Source: Intrasporangiaceae bacterium (lineage in GTDB: Bacteria; Actinomycetota; Actinomycetes; Actinomycetales; Dermatophilaceae). From it: a stretch of 40,075 bases of DNA. The position numbers and the translations under genes were made by a program. The stretch covers positions 1 to 40,075 of the forward strand of contig DUPF01000023.1 of NCBI GenBank assembly GCA_012838445.1. Reading direction: 5' to 3'. Numbering within the stretch: position 1 is the first letter of the stretch; each line of letters starts with the position of its first letter. This document shows positions 9,364 to 17,092 of this stretch, piece after piece. Under the pieces are notes generated by a model. The model was not told the DNA's origin. It did not search any database and worked only from the letters and a program-made list of their open reading frames with translations.

Positions 9364-9908
9364 GCCTGCGCCGCCTTGCGGGCCCGGTAGGCGGCGACAT
9401 TGGCCCGGTTGCCGCACGTGCCGTCGCAGAACTTGCGGGACCGGTTGCGGGAGAGGTCGACGAGCACGTCGTCGCAGTCGTCGGCGGCGCACACCTTGAG
9501 CCGGTCGAGCTCCCCGGCCCGGATGACGTCGATCATCGCCATCGCGATGTCGACCGCCAGCCGGACCGGCAGTGGGTCATCGTCCTCGGTGGCGTGGACG
9601 TGCCAGCCGAGCGGCTCATGATGGACCAGCCGGGGTCGGGCGTCGCCGTCGCGGAGCAACTCGTTGGTCAACTCGACCGCCCCGTCCACATCGCACTCCC
9701 AATAGTCGCGCAGTCGCTCCCGGAGTCGGCGCACGGCCTGCAGTTCACACTCGTGCTCAGGTGGTCGGCCGGTCCAGTCCCACTCGAGCAGGTGCCGGCG
9801 CAGCACCTCCACGGAGGGCAGTCCCTCCGGGTGTGCCGCGGTGGGACGGGTGTTGACCAGGACCGCCGCATACTGCAGAGCCACATCGGTGTCATGGGTG
9901 AAAGCCAT
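9354..9908 (-). CDS. CGNR zinc-finger / ABATE-domain regulator
   Basis: A 184-residue protein. The N-terminal two thirds look like the helical ABATE ligand-sensing domain (TDVALQYAAVLVNTRP, VEVLRRHLLEW). The C-terminus, from about 136, is the CGNR zinc ribbon: CAADDC-DDVLVDLSRNRSR-KFCDGTCGNR-ANVAAYRARKA, with four Cys and a basic helix. Family members are thought to be ligand-responsive DNA binders. It is divergent from an EamA-type transporter, suggesting local control of export. A good AGGAG precedes the ATG at 9908. With the transporter it interrupts the usual prs-rplY adjacency. Confidence 0.85.
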   Translation of the reverse strand: MAFTHDTDVALQYAAVLVNTRPTAAHPEGLPSVEVLRRHLLEWDWTGRPPEHECELQAVRRLRERLRDYWECDVDGAVELTNELLRDGDARPRLVHHEPLGWHVHATEDDDPLPVRLAVDIAMAMIDVIRAGELDRLKVCAADDCDDVLVDLSRNRSRKFCDGTCGNRANVAAYRARKAAQAQA

Positions 9909-9914
9909 CTTGAC

Positions 9915-9968
9915 TCCTGACTCAGTCGGGCAGTACTGTCAGGATCAACAATACACTTTGCTCCTGAC
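9915..9968. promoter_or_regulatory. Divergent CGNR/EamA control region with three TCCTGAC half-sites
   Basis: TCCTGAC occurs at 9915-9921 and 9962-9968, and inverted (GTCAGGA) at 9938-9944, all within the 114-bp divergent intergenic region. Between them, TACACT (9952-9957, plus) and TATTGT (minus, 9947-9952) are overlapping -10-like boxes for the two genes. The first site also contains the Shine-Dalgarno of the regulator, so part of the repeat may be coincidental. Candidate operator of the CGNR protein. Confidence 0.4.
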
Positions 9969-10025
9969 ATCCAGGCCCTGACCGAGGGCCTTGCGTTTGC
10001 CCGGAGCCGGAGAGGAGCGTGCGTG

Positions 10026-11018
10026 ATGGTCGAGACGATGCGTCGTCAGTTCGGATCCGGGCTGCTCGCGGCCATCCTGGCCGCCGCCGCCTTCAGCACC
10101 TCCGGACCGTTCGCCAAATCGCTGATCGAGGCGGGCTGGTCGCCCTCCCTCGTCGTCTTCGTCCGCATGCTGGGCGCGGCTGCGGTGCTGCTGCCATTCG
10201 CGTTCGACACCCTGCGACGGCACCTGCGCACCGTGCTGCGCAACGCCCCGCTCGTCATCTCCTACGGACTCCTGGCCGTCGGTATGGCCCAACTCGGCTT
10301 CTTCCAGGCCGTGCGCACCCTGCCCGTCGGGGTGGCCCTGCTCCTGGAGTTCCTCGGGGTCGTCCTCGTCGTCCTCGTCATGTGGGTCATCACCCGCGTC
10401 ACGCCGCACCCGTTGACCTTCGTCGGCGTCGTGCTCGCCCTGGCCGGCCTGGCGCTCGTGCTCGACGTCATCGGCGCCGCCACACCGGACCTGGTCGGGG
10501 TGGCCTGGGGTCTGCTCGCCGCCGTCGGCCTCGCCGGCCACTTCCTCATCGCCGGACGCCCCAACCCCATGCCGAGCATCGTCTTCGCCGGTCTCGGTCT
10601 GCTCGTCGGCGCGATCGCCCTCGGCCTGCTCGGATTCCTCGGTGTGCTGCCGATGCGCACCGGTGCGGGCACCGTCGAACTCATCGGGTTCGACGTGCCC
10701 AGTTGGGTCGCCTTCGGTGAGCTCATCCTCGTGGCCGCAGCCGCCGCATACGTCCTCGCCATCGTCGCCGCCCGCAGACTGGGCTCGACCGTCGCCTCGT
10801 TCGTCGGATTGACCGAGGTCCTCTTCGCGATCCTGTTCGCCTGGCTCCTGCTCAGCGAACTGCCCCGGCCCATCCAACTCCTCGGCGGCGTGCTCATCCT
10901 CGGTGGCGTCATCGCGGTCCGCCTCGGGGAACGGGCGCGGGAGGCGGAGCTGGCGACCCCCGATGTCACCGACACCGCCGAGGACCTGTTCGAACGAGCG
11001 GACCCGCACGCACCCTGA
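10026..11018 (+). CDS. EamA/DMT-family transporter (RhtA-like)
   Basis: A 330-residue inner-membrane protein with about ten hydrophobic helices arranged as two EamA repeats. Repeat 1 opens AAAFSTSGPFAKSLIEAGW and contains FFQAVRTLPVGVALLLEFLG; repeat 2 ends VASFVGLTEVLFAILFAWLLLSELP, a DMT signature. These carriers usually export amino acids or metabolites by drug/metabolite exchange. A cytosolic acidic C-tail of about 30 residues follows. ATG at 10026 is 8 nt after AGAGGAG; the GTG at 10023 is also in frame. Substrate unknown; the divergent CGNR regulator probably senses it. Confidence 0.85.
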   Translation: MVETMRRQFGSGLLAAILAAAAFSTSGPFAKSLIEAGWSPSLVVFVRMLGAAAVLLPFAFDTLRRHLRTVLRNAPLVISYGLLAVGMAQLGFFQAVRTLPVGVALLLEFLGVVLVVLVMWVITRVTPHPLTFVGVVLALAGLALVLDVIGAATPDLVGVAWGLLAAVGLAGHFLIAGRPNPMPSIVFAGLGLLVGAIALGLLGFLGVLPMRTGAGTVELIGFDVPSWVAFGELILVAAAAAYVLAIVAARRLGSTVASFVGLTEVLFAILFAWLLLSELPRPIQLLGGVLILGGVIAVRLGERAREAELATPDVTDTAEDLFERADPHAP

Positions 11019-11029
11019 CGTGGCCCGGT

Positions 11030-11065
11030 CCCGCCAGATCTTCGCGATCGCGAAGTTATGGCGGG
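11030..11065 (+). terminator. Nested palindrome downstream of the EamA gene
   Basis: CCCGCCA (11030-11036) pairs with TGGCGGG (11059-11065). Inside sits a perfect 16-bp palindrome CTTCGCGATCGCGAAG (11040-11055). It begins 12 bp after the stop, so a factor-assisted terminator is likely; there is no U-run. Confidence 0.55.
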
Positions 11066-11116
11066 GGAGCGGTGGGTCGCGGAGGGGTCGATTTCCGGGA
11101 CTCGCTGCGGGTCGCC

Positions 11117-11326
11117 TAGACTGACGAGGTTGCCTCGGCGAGGGACGCTGCACGATGCGCGTCCGTGATCGACGCGGTGGCCGATGAGACCGACCTGCCA
11201 GGTCGCCCATCCCGGCGCCCCGTCATCGTGTCGCGCCCCATGCCCCGGCCACCGCCGCGAAGCTCAACGATCGAGCTCACCCTTCACTGACGAATAACCA
11301 GCCTGCTCACTAGGAGAACTCCTTCG
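11117..11326 (+). promoter_or_regulatory. rplY promoter and long 5' leader
   Basis: TAGACT at 11117-11122 is the best -10 candidate before rplY, with no strong -35. It implies a leader of about 200 nt without a convincing ORF. The leader holds a small hairpin CGACCT-gcc-AGGTCG (11191-11205) and ends in a strong AGGAG before the ATG. A leader this long on an r-protein gene could carry control, but I recognise no known motif. Confidence 0.35.
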
Positions 11327-11992
11327 ATGTCTGACCTCACGCTCACCGCCGAGAAGCGCACCCAGTTCGGCAAGGGCGCTGCCCGCCGGATCCGTCGCGA
11401 CAACAAGATCCCCGCAGTCATGTACGGCCACGGGGCGGACCCGATCCACATCACCTTGCCGGGGCACGACACGATGATGGCCCTGAAGAACCCCAACGCC
11501 CTGCTGACGATCGTCCTCGAGGACGGCGAGCAGCTCGCCCTGGCCAAGGACATCCAGCGGGACGCCATCAAGCCGATCATCGAGCACGTCGACCTCGTCA
11601 TCGTCCGCAAGGGTGAGAAGGTCGTCGTCGAGATCCCGCTGCACGTCGAGGGTGAGGCCGGTCCGGAGACGATCGTCAACGTCGACCTGCCGACGATCAC
11701 CGTCGAGGCCGAGGCCACCGACATCCCGGAGATGATCACCGTCTCCATCGAGGGCCTGCCCGCGGGCACCCAGATCCTCGCCAAGGACCTGACCATGCCG
11801 AAGGGTGCCGCCCTGATCCAGGACGAGGAGTCCCTCGTCATCAACATCACCCAGATGATCTCCGAGGAGGCTCTCGAGGCCGAACTCGCCGACGCCGAGG
11901 CGGAGGCCGGCATCGAGCAGGAGGCCCCGGAGGCTCCCGCCGAGGAGGCCCCGGCTGCCGAGGCCCCGGCCGAGGAAGAGCAGTCCGAGTAG
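11327..11992 (+). CDS. rplY: 50S ribosomal protein L25/general stress protein Ctc
   Basis: A 221-residue CTC-type L25 that binds 5S rRNA. The N-terminal L25 barrel starts LTAEKRTQFGKGAARRIRRDNKIPAVMYGHG (spanning about 6-36). The TL5 C-domain follows (HVEGEAGPETIV, then LPTITVEAEATDIPE). The tail from about 185 is an acidic Glu/Ala/Pro repeat usual in actinobacterial L25. Start at 11327 follows AGGAGAAC. It normally sits directly behind prs; here an EamA/CGNR pair intervenes. Confidence 0.97.
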   Translation: MSDLTLTAEKRTQFGKGAARRIRRDNKIPAVMYGHGADPIHITLPGHDTMMALKNPNALLTIVLEDGEQLALAKDIQRDAIKPIIEHVDLVIVRKGEKVVVEIPLHVEGEAGPETIVNVDLPTITVEAEATDIPEMITVSIEGLPAGTQILAKDLTMPKGAALIQDEESLVINITQMISEEALEAELADAEAEAGIEQEAPEAPAEEAPAAEAPAEEEQSE

Positions 11993-12019
11993 TCCGGGCA
12001 TCTCGTTCCACCACATTGA

Positions 12020-12058
12020 CCAGGGGTCTCGCACGCTTCCGGCGTCCGAGGCCCCTGG
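12020..12058 (+). terminator. Stem-loop between rplY and pth
   Basis: CCAGGGGTCTCG pairs with CGAGGCCCCTGG (12-bp stem with one wobble pair), and an inner ACGC/GCGT helix extends it. It lies 27 bp after the rplY stop and 36 bp before the pth start. No U-run, so it may reduce rather than abolish readthrough into pth. Confidence 0.55.
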
Positions 12059-12093
12059 CCAGTTCCACGACCGACCCGCTCGAAGGAGGCGAC

Positions 12094-12702
12094 ATGACCG
12101 GCTCGCAGGTCTCGGCACCCTGGATCGTCGTCGGTCTGGGCAACCCGGGCGACCGCTACGCCGGCAACCGGCACAACATCGGAGCCATGGTCGTCGCCGA
12201 ACTCGCTAGTCGGTACGCCAGTCCGCTGCGCGCCCACAAGGCCCGCTGCTCGGCCGCCCAGGTCCGTCTCGGCATGCCCGCCGGCCGCCCGGGACCGGCG
12301 GGGGTCATCGCCGTGCCGCACTCCTACATGAACGAATCCGGCGGCCCGGTCAAGGCCCTGATGGGCTTCTACGGGGCGGGTCCGGACCGGCTCGTCGTCA
12401 TCCACGACGAACTCGACATCGAGGCCGGTGCGGTGCGGCTCAAACTCGGCGGCGGCGAGGGGGGCCACAACGGCCTGCGCTCGATCAGTCGGGCCCTCGG
12501 CACGAGGGAGTATGCGCGGGTCCGGGTCGGGATCGGCCGTCCCCCGGGGCGGATGGATGCGGCCGACTTCGTGCTGCGCGACTTCTCCAGCACCGAGCGG
12601 GCCGAGTTGCCGTTCCTCCTCGGTGATGCCGCCGACGCGGTCGAACTGCTCGCCCAGGAGGGGCTGCTCACCGCTCAGCAGCGCTTCCACTCGCCCCGAT
12701 GA
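12094..12702 (+). CDS. pth: Peptidyl-tRNA hydrolase
   Basis: A 202-residue Pth that cleaves the ester bond of peptidyl-tRNAs released from stalled ribosomes. Core text: VVGLGNPGDRYAGNRHNIG with catalytic His in NRHN (about residue 26), then SYMNESGGPVK, and HDELDIEAG followed by KLGGGEGGHNGLRSI. The ATG at 12094 follows AAGGAGG at ideal spacing; an upstream in-frame start at 12016 would run through the stem-loop and lacks homology. Neighbours rplY and mfd match the conserved actinobacterial order. Confidence 0.96.
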   Translation: MTGSQVSAPWIVVGLGNPGDRYAGNRHNIGAMVVAELASRYASPLRAHKARCSAAQVRLGMPAGRPGPAGVIAVPHSYMNESGGPVKALMGFYGAGPDRLVVIHDELDIEAGAVRLKLGGGEGGHNGLRSISRALGTREYARVRVGIGRPPGRMDAADFVLRDFSSTERAELPFLLGDAADAVELLAQEGLLTAQQRFHSPR

Positions 12703-12723
12703 CCGGCATCCGCCCGTCCAGCG

Positions 12724-12793
12724 ACCTTCCTATTGTCAGGTTGATGGACGCGTCAGGTGTCAAGCAACCTTCCTATTGTCAGGTTGATGGACG
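12724..12793 (+). repeat. Two identical 27-bp direct repeats upstream of mfd
   Basis: Positions 12724-12750 and 12767-12793 are identical over 27 bp, from ACCTTCC to GATGGACG, separated by a 16-bp spacer. Each unit carries TATTGT, then 7 nt, then ATG, i.e. a -10-like box placed for leaderless initiation. The ATG of unit 1 opens a 31-codon ORF that ends at mfd; the ATG of unit 2 is out of frame with both. I saw no further copy in the window. Confidence 0.9.
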
Positions 12794-12839
12794 GTGGGTG
12801 GCCGCGACGGCCACGAACCCGAAAGGATCGAACACGTGA
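12744..12839 (+). CDS. Possible 31-residue upstream ORF coupled to mfd
   Basis: An ATG inside the first 27-bp repeat opens 31 codons. The stop TGA (12837-12839) overlaps the mfd GTG start as GTGA, the coupling geometry of the real gene pairs here. TATTGT lies exactly 7 nt before the ATG, so the message could be leaderless. The peptide contains PSYCQVDGR, partly encoded by the second repeat, and resembles nothing I recognise. It may be a leader peptide setting mfd translation, or chance. Conservation in relatives would decide. Confidence 0.4.
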   Translation: MDASGVKQPSYCQVDGRWVAATATNPKGSNT

Positions 12840-15800
12840 CAGCCACGCTCATGCCCCAGCAGCACGGAGCGGACACGGCGGGGCTCGCGGCCCTGACCCG
12901 TGCGCTGGCCGAGTCGCAGTCCTTCTCCCGGGCCCGAGCGGCGGTGTCGGCCGGCACCGACCGGATCGACATCTCCTGCGCCCGAGGGGCCCAGCCGTTC
13001 CTCACCGCGGCGCTCGCGCAGCGGCCGCTGCTCATCATCACCGCCACGAGCCGGGACGCCGAGGACCTGACCCGCAGCCTGGCCGAGACCCACGACCCGA
13101 ACCGGGTCGCCCTCTTCCCGTCGTGGGAGACCCTCCCGCACGAGCGGCTCAGTCCCCGCAGCGACACCGTCGGAGCCCGCCTGGCGGTGCTGCGCAGGCT
13201 CGCCCACCCCGATGCCGACGACGCGGTCTACGGACCGCTCGACATCGTCGTCGCCCCGATCCGTTCGGCCCTGCAGCCGATCGCCAAAGGTCTCGGCGAC
13301 CTGGCCCCGGTGGCCCTGCGCGTCGGCGACGAGCAACCGCTCGAGGACGTCGTCGCCGCCCTGTCCGCGGCGGCCTACAGTCGGACCGACCTCGTCGAGC
13401 GCCGGGGTGAGTTCGCGGTCCGCGGAGGCATTCTCGACGTTTTCCCGCCGACGGAGGAATACCCGATCCGGGTCGAGTTCTTCGGTGACGAGGTCGAGGA
13501 GATCCGCTGGTTCAAGGTCGCCGACCAGCGCTCCCTCGATGTCGCCGAGCACGGACTGTGGGCCCCGCCGTGCCGGGAGGTGCTGCTCACCGACCAGGTG
13601 CGGACCCGGGCGGCCGCCCTCGGTGCGCATCTGCCCGGCGCCATCGACATGCTCGACAAGATCGCGGCGGGCATCGCGGTGGAGGGGATGGAGTCCCTCG
13701 CTCCGGCCCTCATCGACGGCATGGAGACCCTCCTCGACGTCCTTGCTGATGACGCGGCAGTGGTCCTCGTCGACCCGGAACGGGTCCGCACCCGGGCCCA
13801 CGACCTCGTCGCGACGAGCCAGGAGTTCCTCGACGCCGGCTGGGTCAACGCCGCCGCGGGCAACACGGTCCCGATCGATCTGCAGGAGCTCCTCGGATCG
13901 AGTTCCTTCTGGACGCTCGCCGAACTGCGGGCCCACGCGGGTGAGCAGGGCCGGATGTGGATCGACCTGACCCCCTTCACCGTCGACGAAGAACTCGGCG
14001 AGGCCCTCGACCACGACGCGATCCCGACCGGGACCGTCCCGGCACCGACGTTCCGGGGCAACACCGAGGAGGCCGTCACGACCCTGCGTGACCTGCTCGC
14101 CGAGCAGTGGTCGGTCGTCATCGTCACCGACGCCCCCGGGTTCGGCCGACGCGTCGTCGAACTCCTCGGCGAGAATGACATCGCCGCCACCCAGGGGGAG
14201 AACATCCCGCCCCCCGGACCCGGTCGGGTGGCCGTCACGCACGGCTCGCTCGGCAGCGGATTCCTCGCCACCGCAGACAAACTCGCGATCATCACCGAAT
14301 CGGACCTGACCGGCAGCGCACCGGGATCCGCATCGACGAAGGACATGCGCAAGATGCCGTCGCGGCGGCGCAATCAGGTCGATCCGCTCCAGTTGCGCAC
14401 CGGGGACTACGTCGTCCACGAGCAGCACGGCGTCGGCCGCTTCATCGAGATGGCCCAGCGCACCATCCAGGGGGCGACCCGGGAGTACCTCGTCATCGAG
14501 TACGCCGCCTCCAAACGGGGCCGACCGGCGGACCGGCTGTATGTGCCGACCGACCAACTCGACCAGGTCACCCGCTATGTCGGCGGCGAAGCACCCACGG
14601 TGAACCGGCTCGGCGGAGCCGACTGGCACAAGACCAAGAGCCGGGCCCGCCGCTACGTCAAGCAGATCGCGAACGAACTGATCCGGCTCTACTCGGCCCG
14701 GATGGCGACCTCCGGTCACGCCTTCAGCCCGGACACCCCGTGGCAGCGCGAACTCGAGGACGCCTTCGCACACATCGAGACCCCGGACCAGCTGAGCAGC
14801 ATCGACGAGGTCAAGGCCGACATGGAGCGCCCGATCCCGATGGACCGGCTCATCTGCGGGGATGTCGGCTACGGCAAGACCGAGATCGCGGTGCGCGCCG
14901 CGTTCAAGGCGGTCCAGGACGGCAAACAGGTCGCCGTGCTCGTGCCGACGACACTGCTCGTCCAACAGCACTACAACACCTTCTCGGAGCGGTATGCGGG
15001 GTTCCCGGTGGTCGTCAAGGCCCTGTCCCGCTTCCAGAGCGACCGCGAGGCCAAGGAGGTCATGGACGGACTGGCCAGCGGCGCGGTCGACGTCGTCATC
15101 GGCACCCACCGGCTGCTCGCCAACGACGTGCGCTTCAAGGCGCTCGGTCTGGTCGTCATCGACGAGGAGCAACGGTTCGGTGTCGAGCACAAGGAGCAAC
15201 TCAAGGCGCTGCGCACCGCCGTCGACGTCCTCGCGATGTCGGCCACCCCGATCCCGCGGACCCTGGAGATGGCGGTCACCGGGATTCGCGAGATGTCCAC
15301 TCTGGCGACACCGCCCGAGGAGCGGCACCCGATCCTGACCTATGTCGGTCCCTACGACGAGAAGCAGATCGTCGCCGCGGTCCGCCGCGAACTGCTCCGC
15401 GAGGGCCAGGTGTTCTTCGTCCACAACAAGGTCTCCTCGATCGAGCGGGTGGCGGCCCGGTTGCGGGAACTCATCCCGGAGGCACGTATCGCCACCGCCC
15501 ACGGGCAGATGCACGAGAAACGGCTCGAGGAGGTCGTCGTCGACTTCTGGGAGGACAAGTTCGACGTCCTCGTCTGCACGACGATCGTCGAGACCGGTCT
15601 GGACATCTCGAACGCCAACACCCTCATCGTCGACCGCGCGGACCTGCTCGGACTCTCCCAACTGCACCAGCTCCGCGGCCGGGTCGGTCGGGGCCGGGAG
15701 CGGGCCTACGCCTACTTCCTCTACCCCGGCGAGAAGCCGCTGACGGAGACGGCGCACGACCGCCTCGACACGATCGCCTCACACACCGACCTGGGTGCCG

Positions 15801-16462
15801 GGATGCAGGTGGCGATGAAGGACCTCGAGATCCGCGGCGCCGGGAACCTGCTCGGCGGTGAGCAGTCCGGTCACATCGCCGGCGTCGGATTCGATCTGTA
15901 TGTGCGCCTCGTCGGGGAGGCGGTGGCCGACTTCAAGGGCACCGGCGACGAGACCCCCGCCGAGGTCAAGATCGACCTGCCGGTCGATGCCCACCTGCCC
16001 CACGACTACGTGCCGGGGGAGCGGTTGCGGCTCGAGGCATACAAGAAGCTGGCGCTGGTCAAGGACGAGGCGGAACTGGCCGACATCGAGGCCGAACTCA
16101 TCGACCGCTACGGACCGCTGCCCGAGCCGGTCGTCAGCCTGCGGGAGGTGGCCCGACTGCGCACCGTCGCCCGCCGCGCCGGGATCGCGGACATCTCGGT
16201 CCAGGGCACGAACATCCGCTTCGGACCGGTCGGGGACCTGCGGGAGTCGCAGCGCCTGCGGCTGGCTCGGGTCTACCCCGGCTCGAATGTCAAGGACTCC
16301 CTCGGGGTCATCCTCGTGCCCCACCCGCGCACCGCGAAGGTCGGTGGCCGGCCGGTGCGCGACCGGGCGATCCTCGAATGGGCCGCCCAACTCATCGAGG
16401 CGATCTTCCTCGACGACATCGCCGCCGCGGCCGGGGCTGCCGGTGCGGGAGCGAGCCGATGA
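12836..16462 (+). CDS. mfd: Transcription-repair coupling factor
   Basis: A 1208-residue Mfd (usual 1150-1220) that releases RNA polymerase stalled at lesions and recruits UvrA. The UvrB-homology region is N-terminal (LFPSWETLPHERLSP, about 95-110). The RNA-polymerase-interaction Tudor-like domain follows near 520-590 (GDYVVHEQHGVGRF). The RecG-like translocase has Walker A GDVGYGKTE (about 675) and DEEQ box VVIDEEQRFG (about 775). The C-terminal D7 autoinhibitory domain starts near 1044. GTG start at 12836 follows GAAAGGA; the in-frame GTG at 12794 would start within the repeat unit and seems too far upstream. Confidence 0.96.
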   Translation: MTATLMPQQHGADTAGLAALTRALAESQSFSRARAAVSAGTDRIDISCARGAQPFLTAALAQRPLLIITATSRDAEDLTRSLAETHDPNRVALFPSWETLPHERLSPRSDTVGARLAVLRRLAHPDADDAVYGPLDIVVAPIRSALQPIAKGLGDLAPVALRVGDEQPLEDVVAALSAAAYSRTDLVERRGEFAVRGGILDVFPPTEEYPIRVEFFGDEVEEIRWFKVADQRSLDVAEHGLWAPPCREVLLTDQVRTRAAALGAHLPGAIDMLDKIAAGIAVEGMESLAPALIDGMETLLDVLADDAAVVLVDPERVRTRAHDLVATSQEFLDAGWVNAAAGNTVPIDLQELLGSSSFWTLAELRAHAGEQGRMWIDLTPFTVDEELGEALDHDAIPTGTVPAPTFRGNTEEAVTTLRDLLAEQWSVVIVTDAPGFGRRVVELLGENDIAATQGENIPPPGPGRVAVTHGSLGSGFLATADKLAIITESDLTGSAPGSASTKDMRKMPSRRRNQVDPLQLRTGDYVVHEQHGVGRFIEMAQRTIQGATREYLVIEYAASKRGRPADRLYVPTDQLDQVTRYVGGEAPTVNRLGGADWHKTKSRARRYVKQIANELIRLYSARMATSGHAFSPDTPWQRELEDAFAHIETPDQLSSIDEVKADMERPIPMDRLICGDVGYGKTEIAVRAAFKAVQDGKQVAVLVPTTLLVQQHYNTFSERYAGFPVVVKALSRFQSDREAKEVMDGLASGAVDVVIGTHRLLANDVRFKALGLVVIDEEQRFGVEHKEQLKALRTAVDVLAMSATPIPRTLEMAVTGIREMSTLATPPEERHPILTYVGPYDEKQIVAAVRRELLREGQVFFVHNKVSSIERVAARLRELIPEARIATAHGQMHEKRLEEVVVDFWEDKFDVLVCTTIVETGLDISNANTLIVDRADLLGLSQLHQLRGRVGRGRERAYAYFLYPGEKPLTETAHDRLDTIASHTDLGAGMQVAMKDLEIRGAGNLLGGEQSGHIAGVGFDLYVRLVGEAVADFKGTGDETPAEVKIDLPVDAHLPHDYVPGERLRLEAYKKLALVKDEAELADIEAELIDRYGPLPEPVVSLREVARLRTVARRAGIADISVQGTNIRFGPVGDLRESQRLRLARVYPGSNVKDSLGVILVPHPRTAKVGGRPVRDRAILEWAAQLIEAIFLDDIAAAAGAAGAGASR

Positions 16463-16572
16463 GCGATTGCCGGACGCTTCGGTCGGTGCGGCATGATTGA
16501 CCCTGTAGCCCCACCAGTCGTTCGCTCCGTTGGACCAGGGCCGGCGCCCGCCGGCCGAGAAGGGATCGTCAC

Positions 16573-17061
16573 GTGAAGAGCCCACGCGCGCTCGCCGCCG
16601 CCGTCACCGCCGCGGTGGCCCTCCTCATCTCCGGTTGCGGGACCGCAGACACCGCCGCGGTCGTCGACGGGCGGACCATCTCCGAGTCCGGAGTGCTGCG
16701 CGCCTCCGCCCAGATCGCCGACTACGCCCAGCGGGCGATGCCGGCCAGGGACATCGTCAACAGGCTGGTCGTCCTGCCGACGGTGCTCGAAGTCCTTGGT
16801 GAGCGGGGCGTCACGGTCAGCGATGCCGCTGCCCGCTCGGCGGTGGCCGGCATCGGGGACCCGGCGCCCTATCTGGTCGACCTCGCCAAACTCGACCTGG
16901 CCATCGGAGAGATGACCCAGGAGGACATGATGGAGGTCACCGGTCGGCTCGCCGACCTCGATGTCGAGGTCAACCCGCGCTACGGCACCTTCAACCCGCA
17001 GCAGGCCTCGATCGAGGCGACCGTGCCGGACTGGCTCACCACCTCGGACGCCGACCTCTGA
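16573..17061 (+). CDS. SurA/PpiC N-terminal-like lipoprotein
   Basis: A 162-residue exported lipoprotein: basic n-region MKSPR, hydrophobic h-region and lipobox LLISGC with Cys22. The mature part starts GTADTAAVVDGRTISESGVLRA, the pattern of SurA-type chaperone N-domains (VNG..I....). No parvulin isomerase domain follows, so it would be a chaperone-like or scaffold lipoprotein on the outer face of the membrane. GTG start at 16573 after GAAGGGA. It lies between mfd and mazG, where actinobacteria often have such a gene. Function beyond family is unknown. Confidence 0.8.
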   Translation: MKSPRALAAAVTAAVALLISGCGTADTAAVVDGRTISESGVLRASAQIADYAQRAMPARDIVNRLVVLPTVLEVLGERGVTVSDAAARSAVAGIGDPAPYLVDLAKLDLAIGEMTQEDMMEVTGRLADLDVEVNPRYGTFNPQQASIEATVPDWLTTSDADL

Positions 17062-17092
17062 GCGGCCGGGTCCGGTCCGTGACGTCCCGCCG

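Noticed and set aside
11117-11326. Known riboswitch or r-protein leader before rplY
   Set aside because: Only one small hairpin is evident and I cannot match it to a known class; kept as a possible leader, not called an RNA element.
12016-12093. Longer N-terminus for peptidyl-tRNA hydrolase
   Set aside because: It would translate through the rplY-pth stem-loop; the ATG at 12094 has a strong Shine-Dalgarno and matches the family start.
12724-12793. CRISPR-like array from the 27-bp repeats
   Set aside because: Only two units with a 16-bp spacer and no cas genes; the promoter/leader explanation fits better.
12779-15757. A 992-residue minus-strand open frame opposite mfd
   Set aside because: High G+C leaves long spurious frames opposite real genes; mfd on the plus strand has all expected domains and the opposite frame is low-complexity acidic text.
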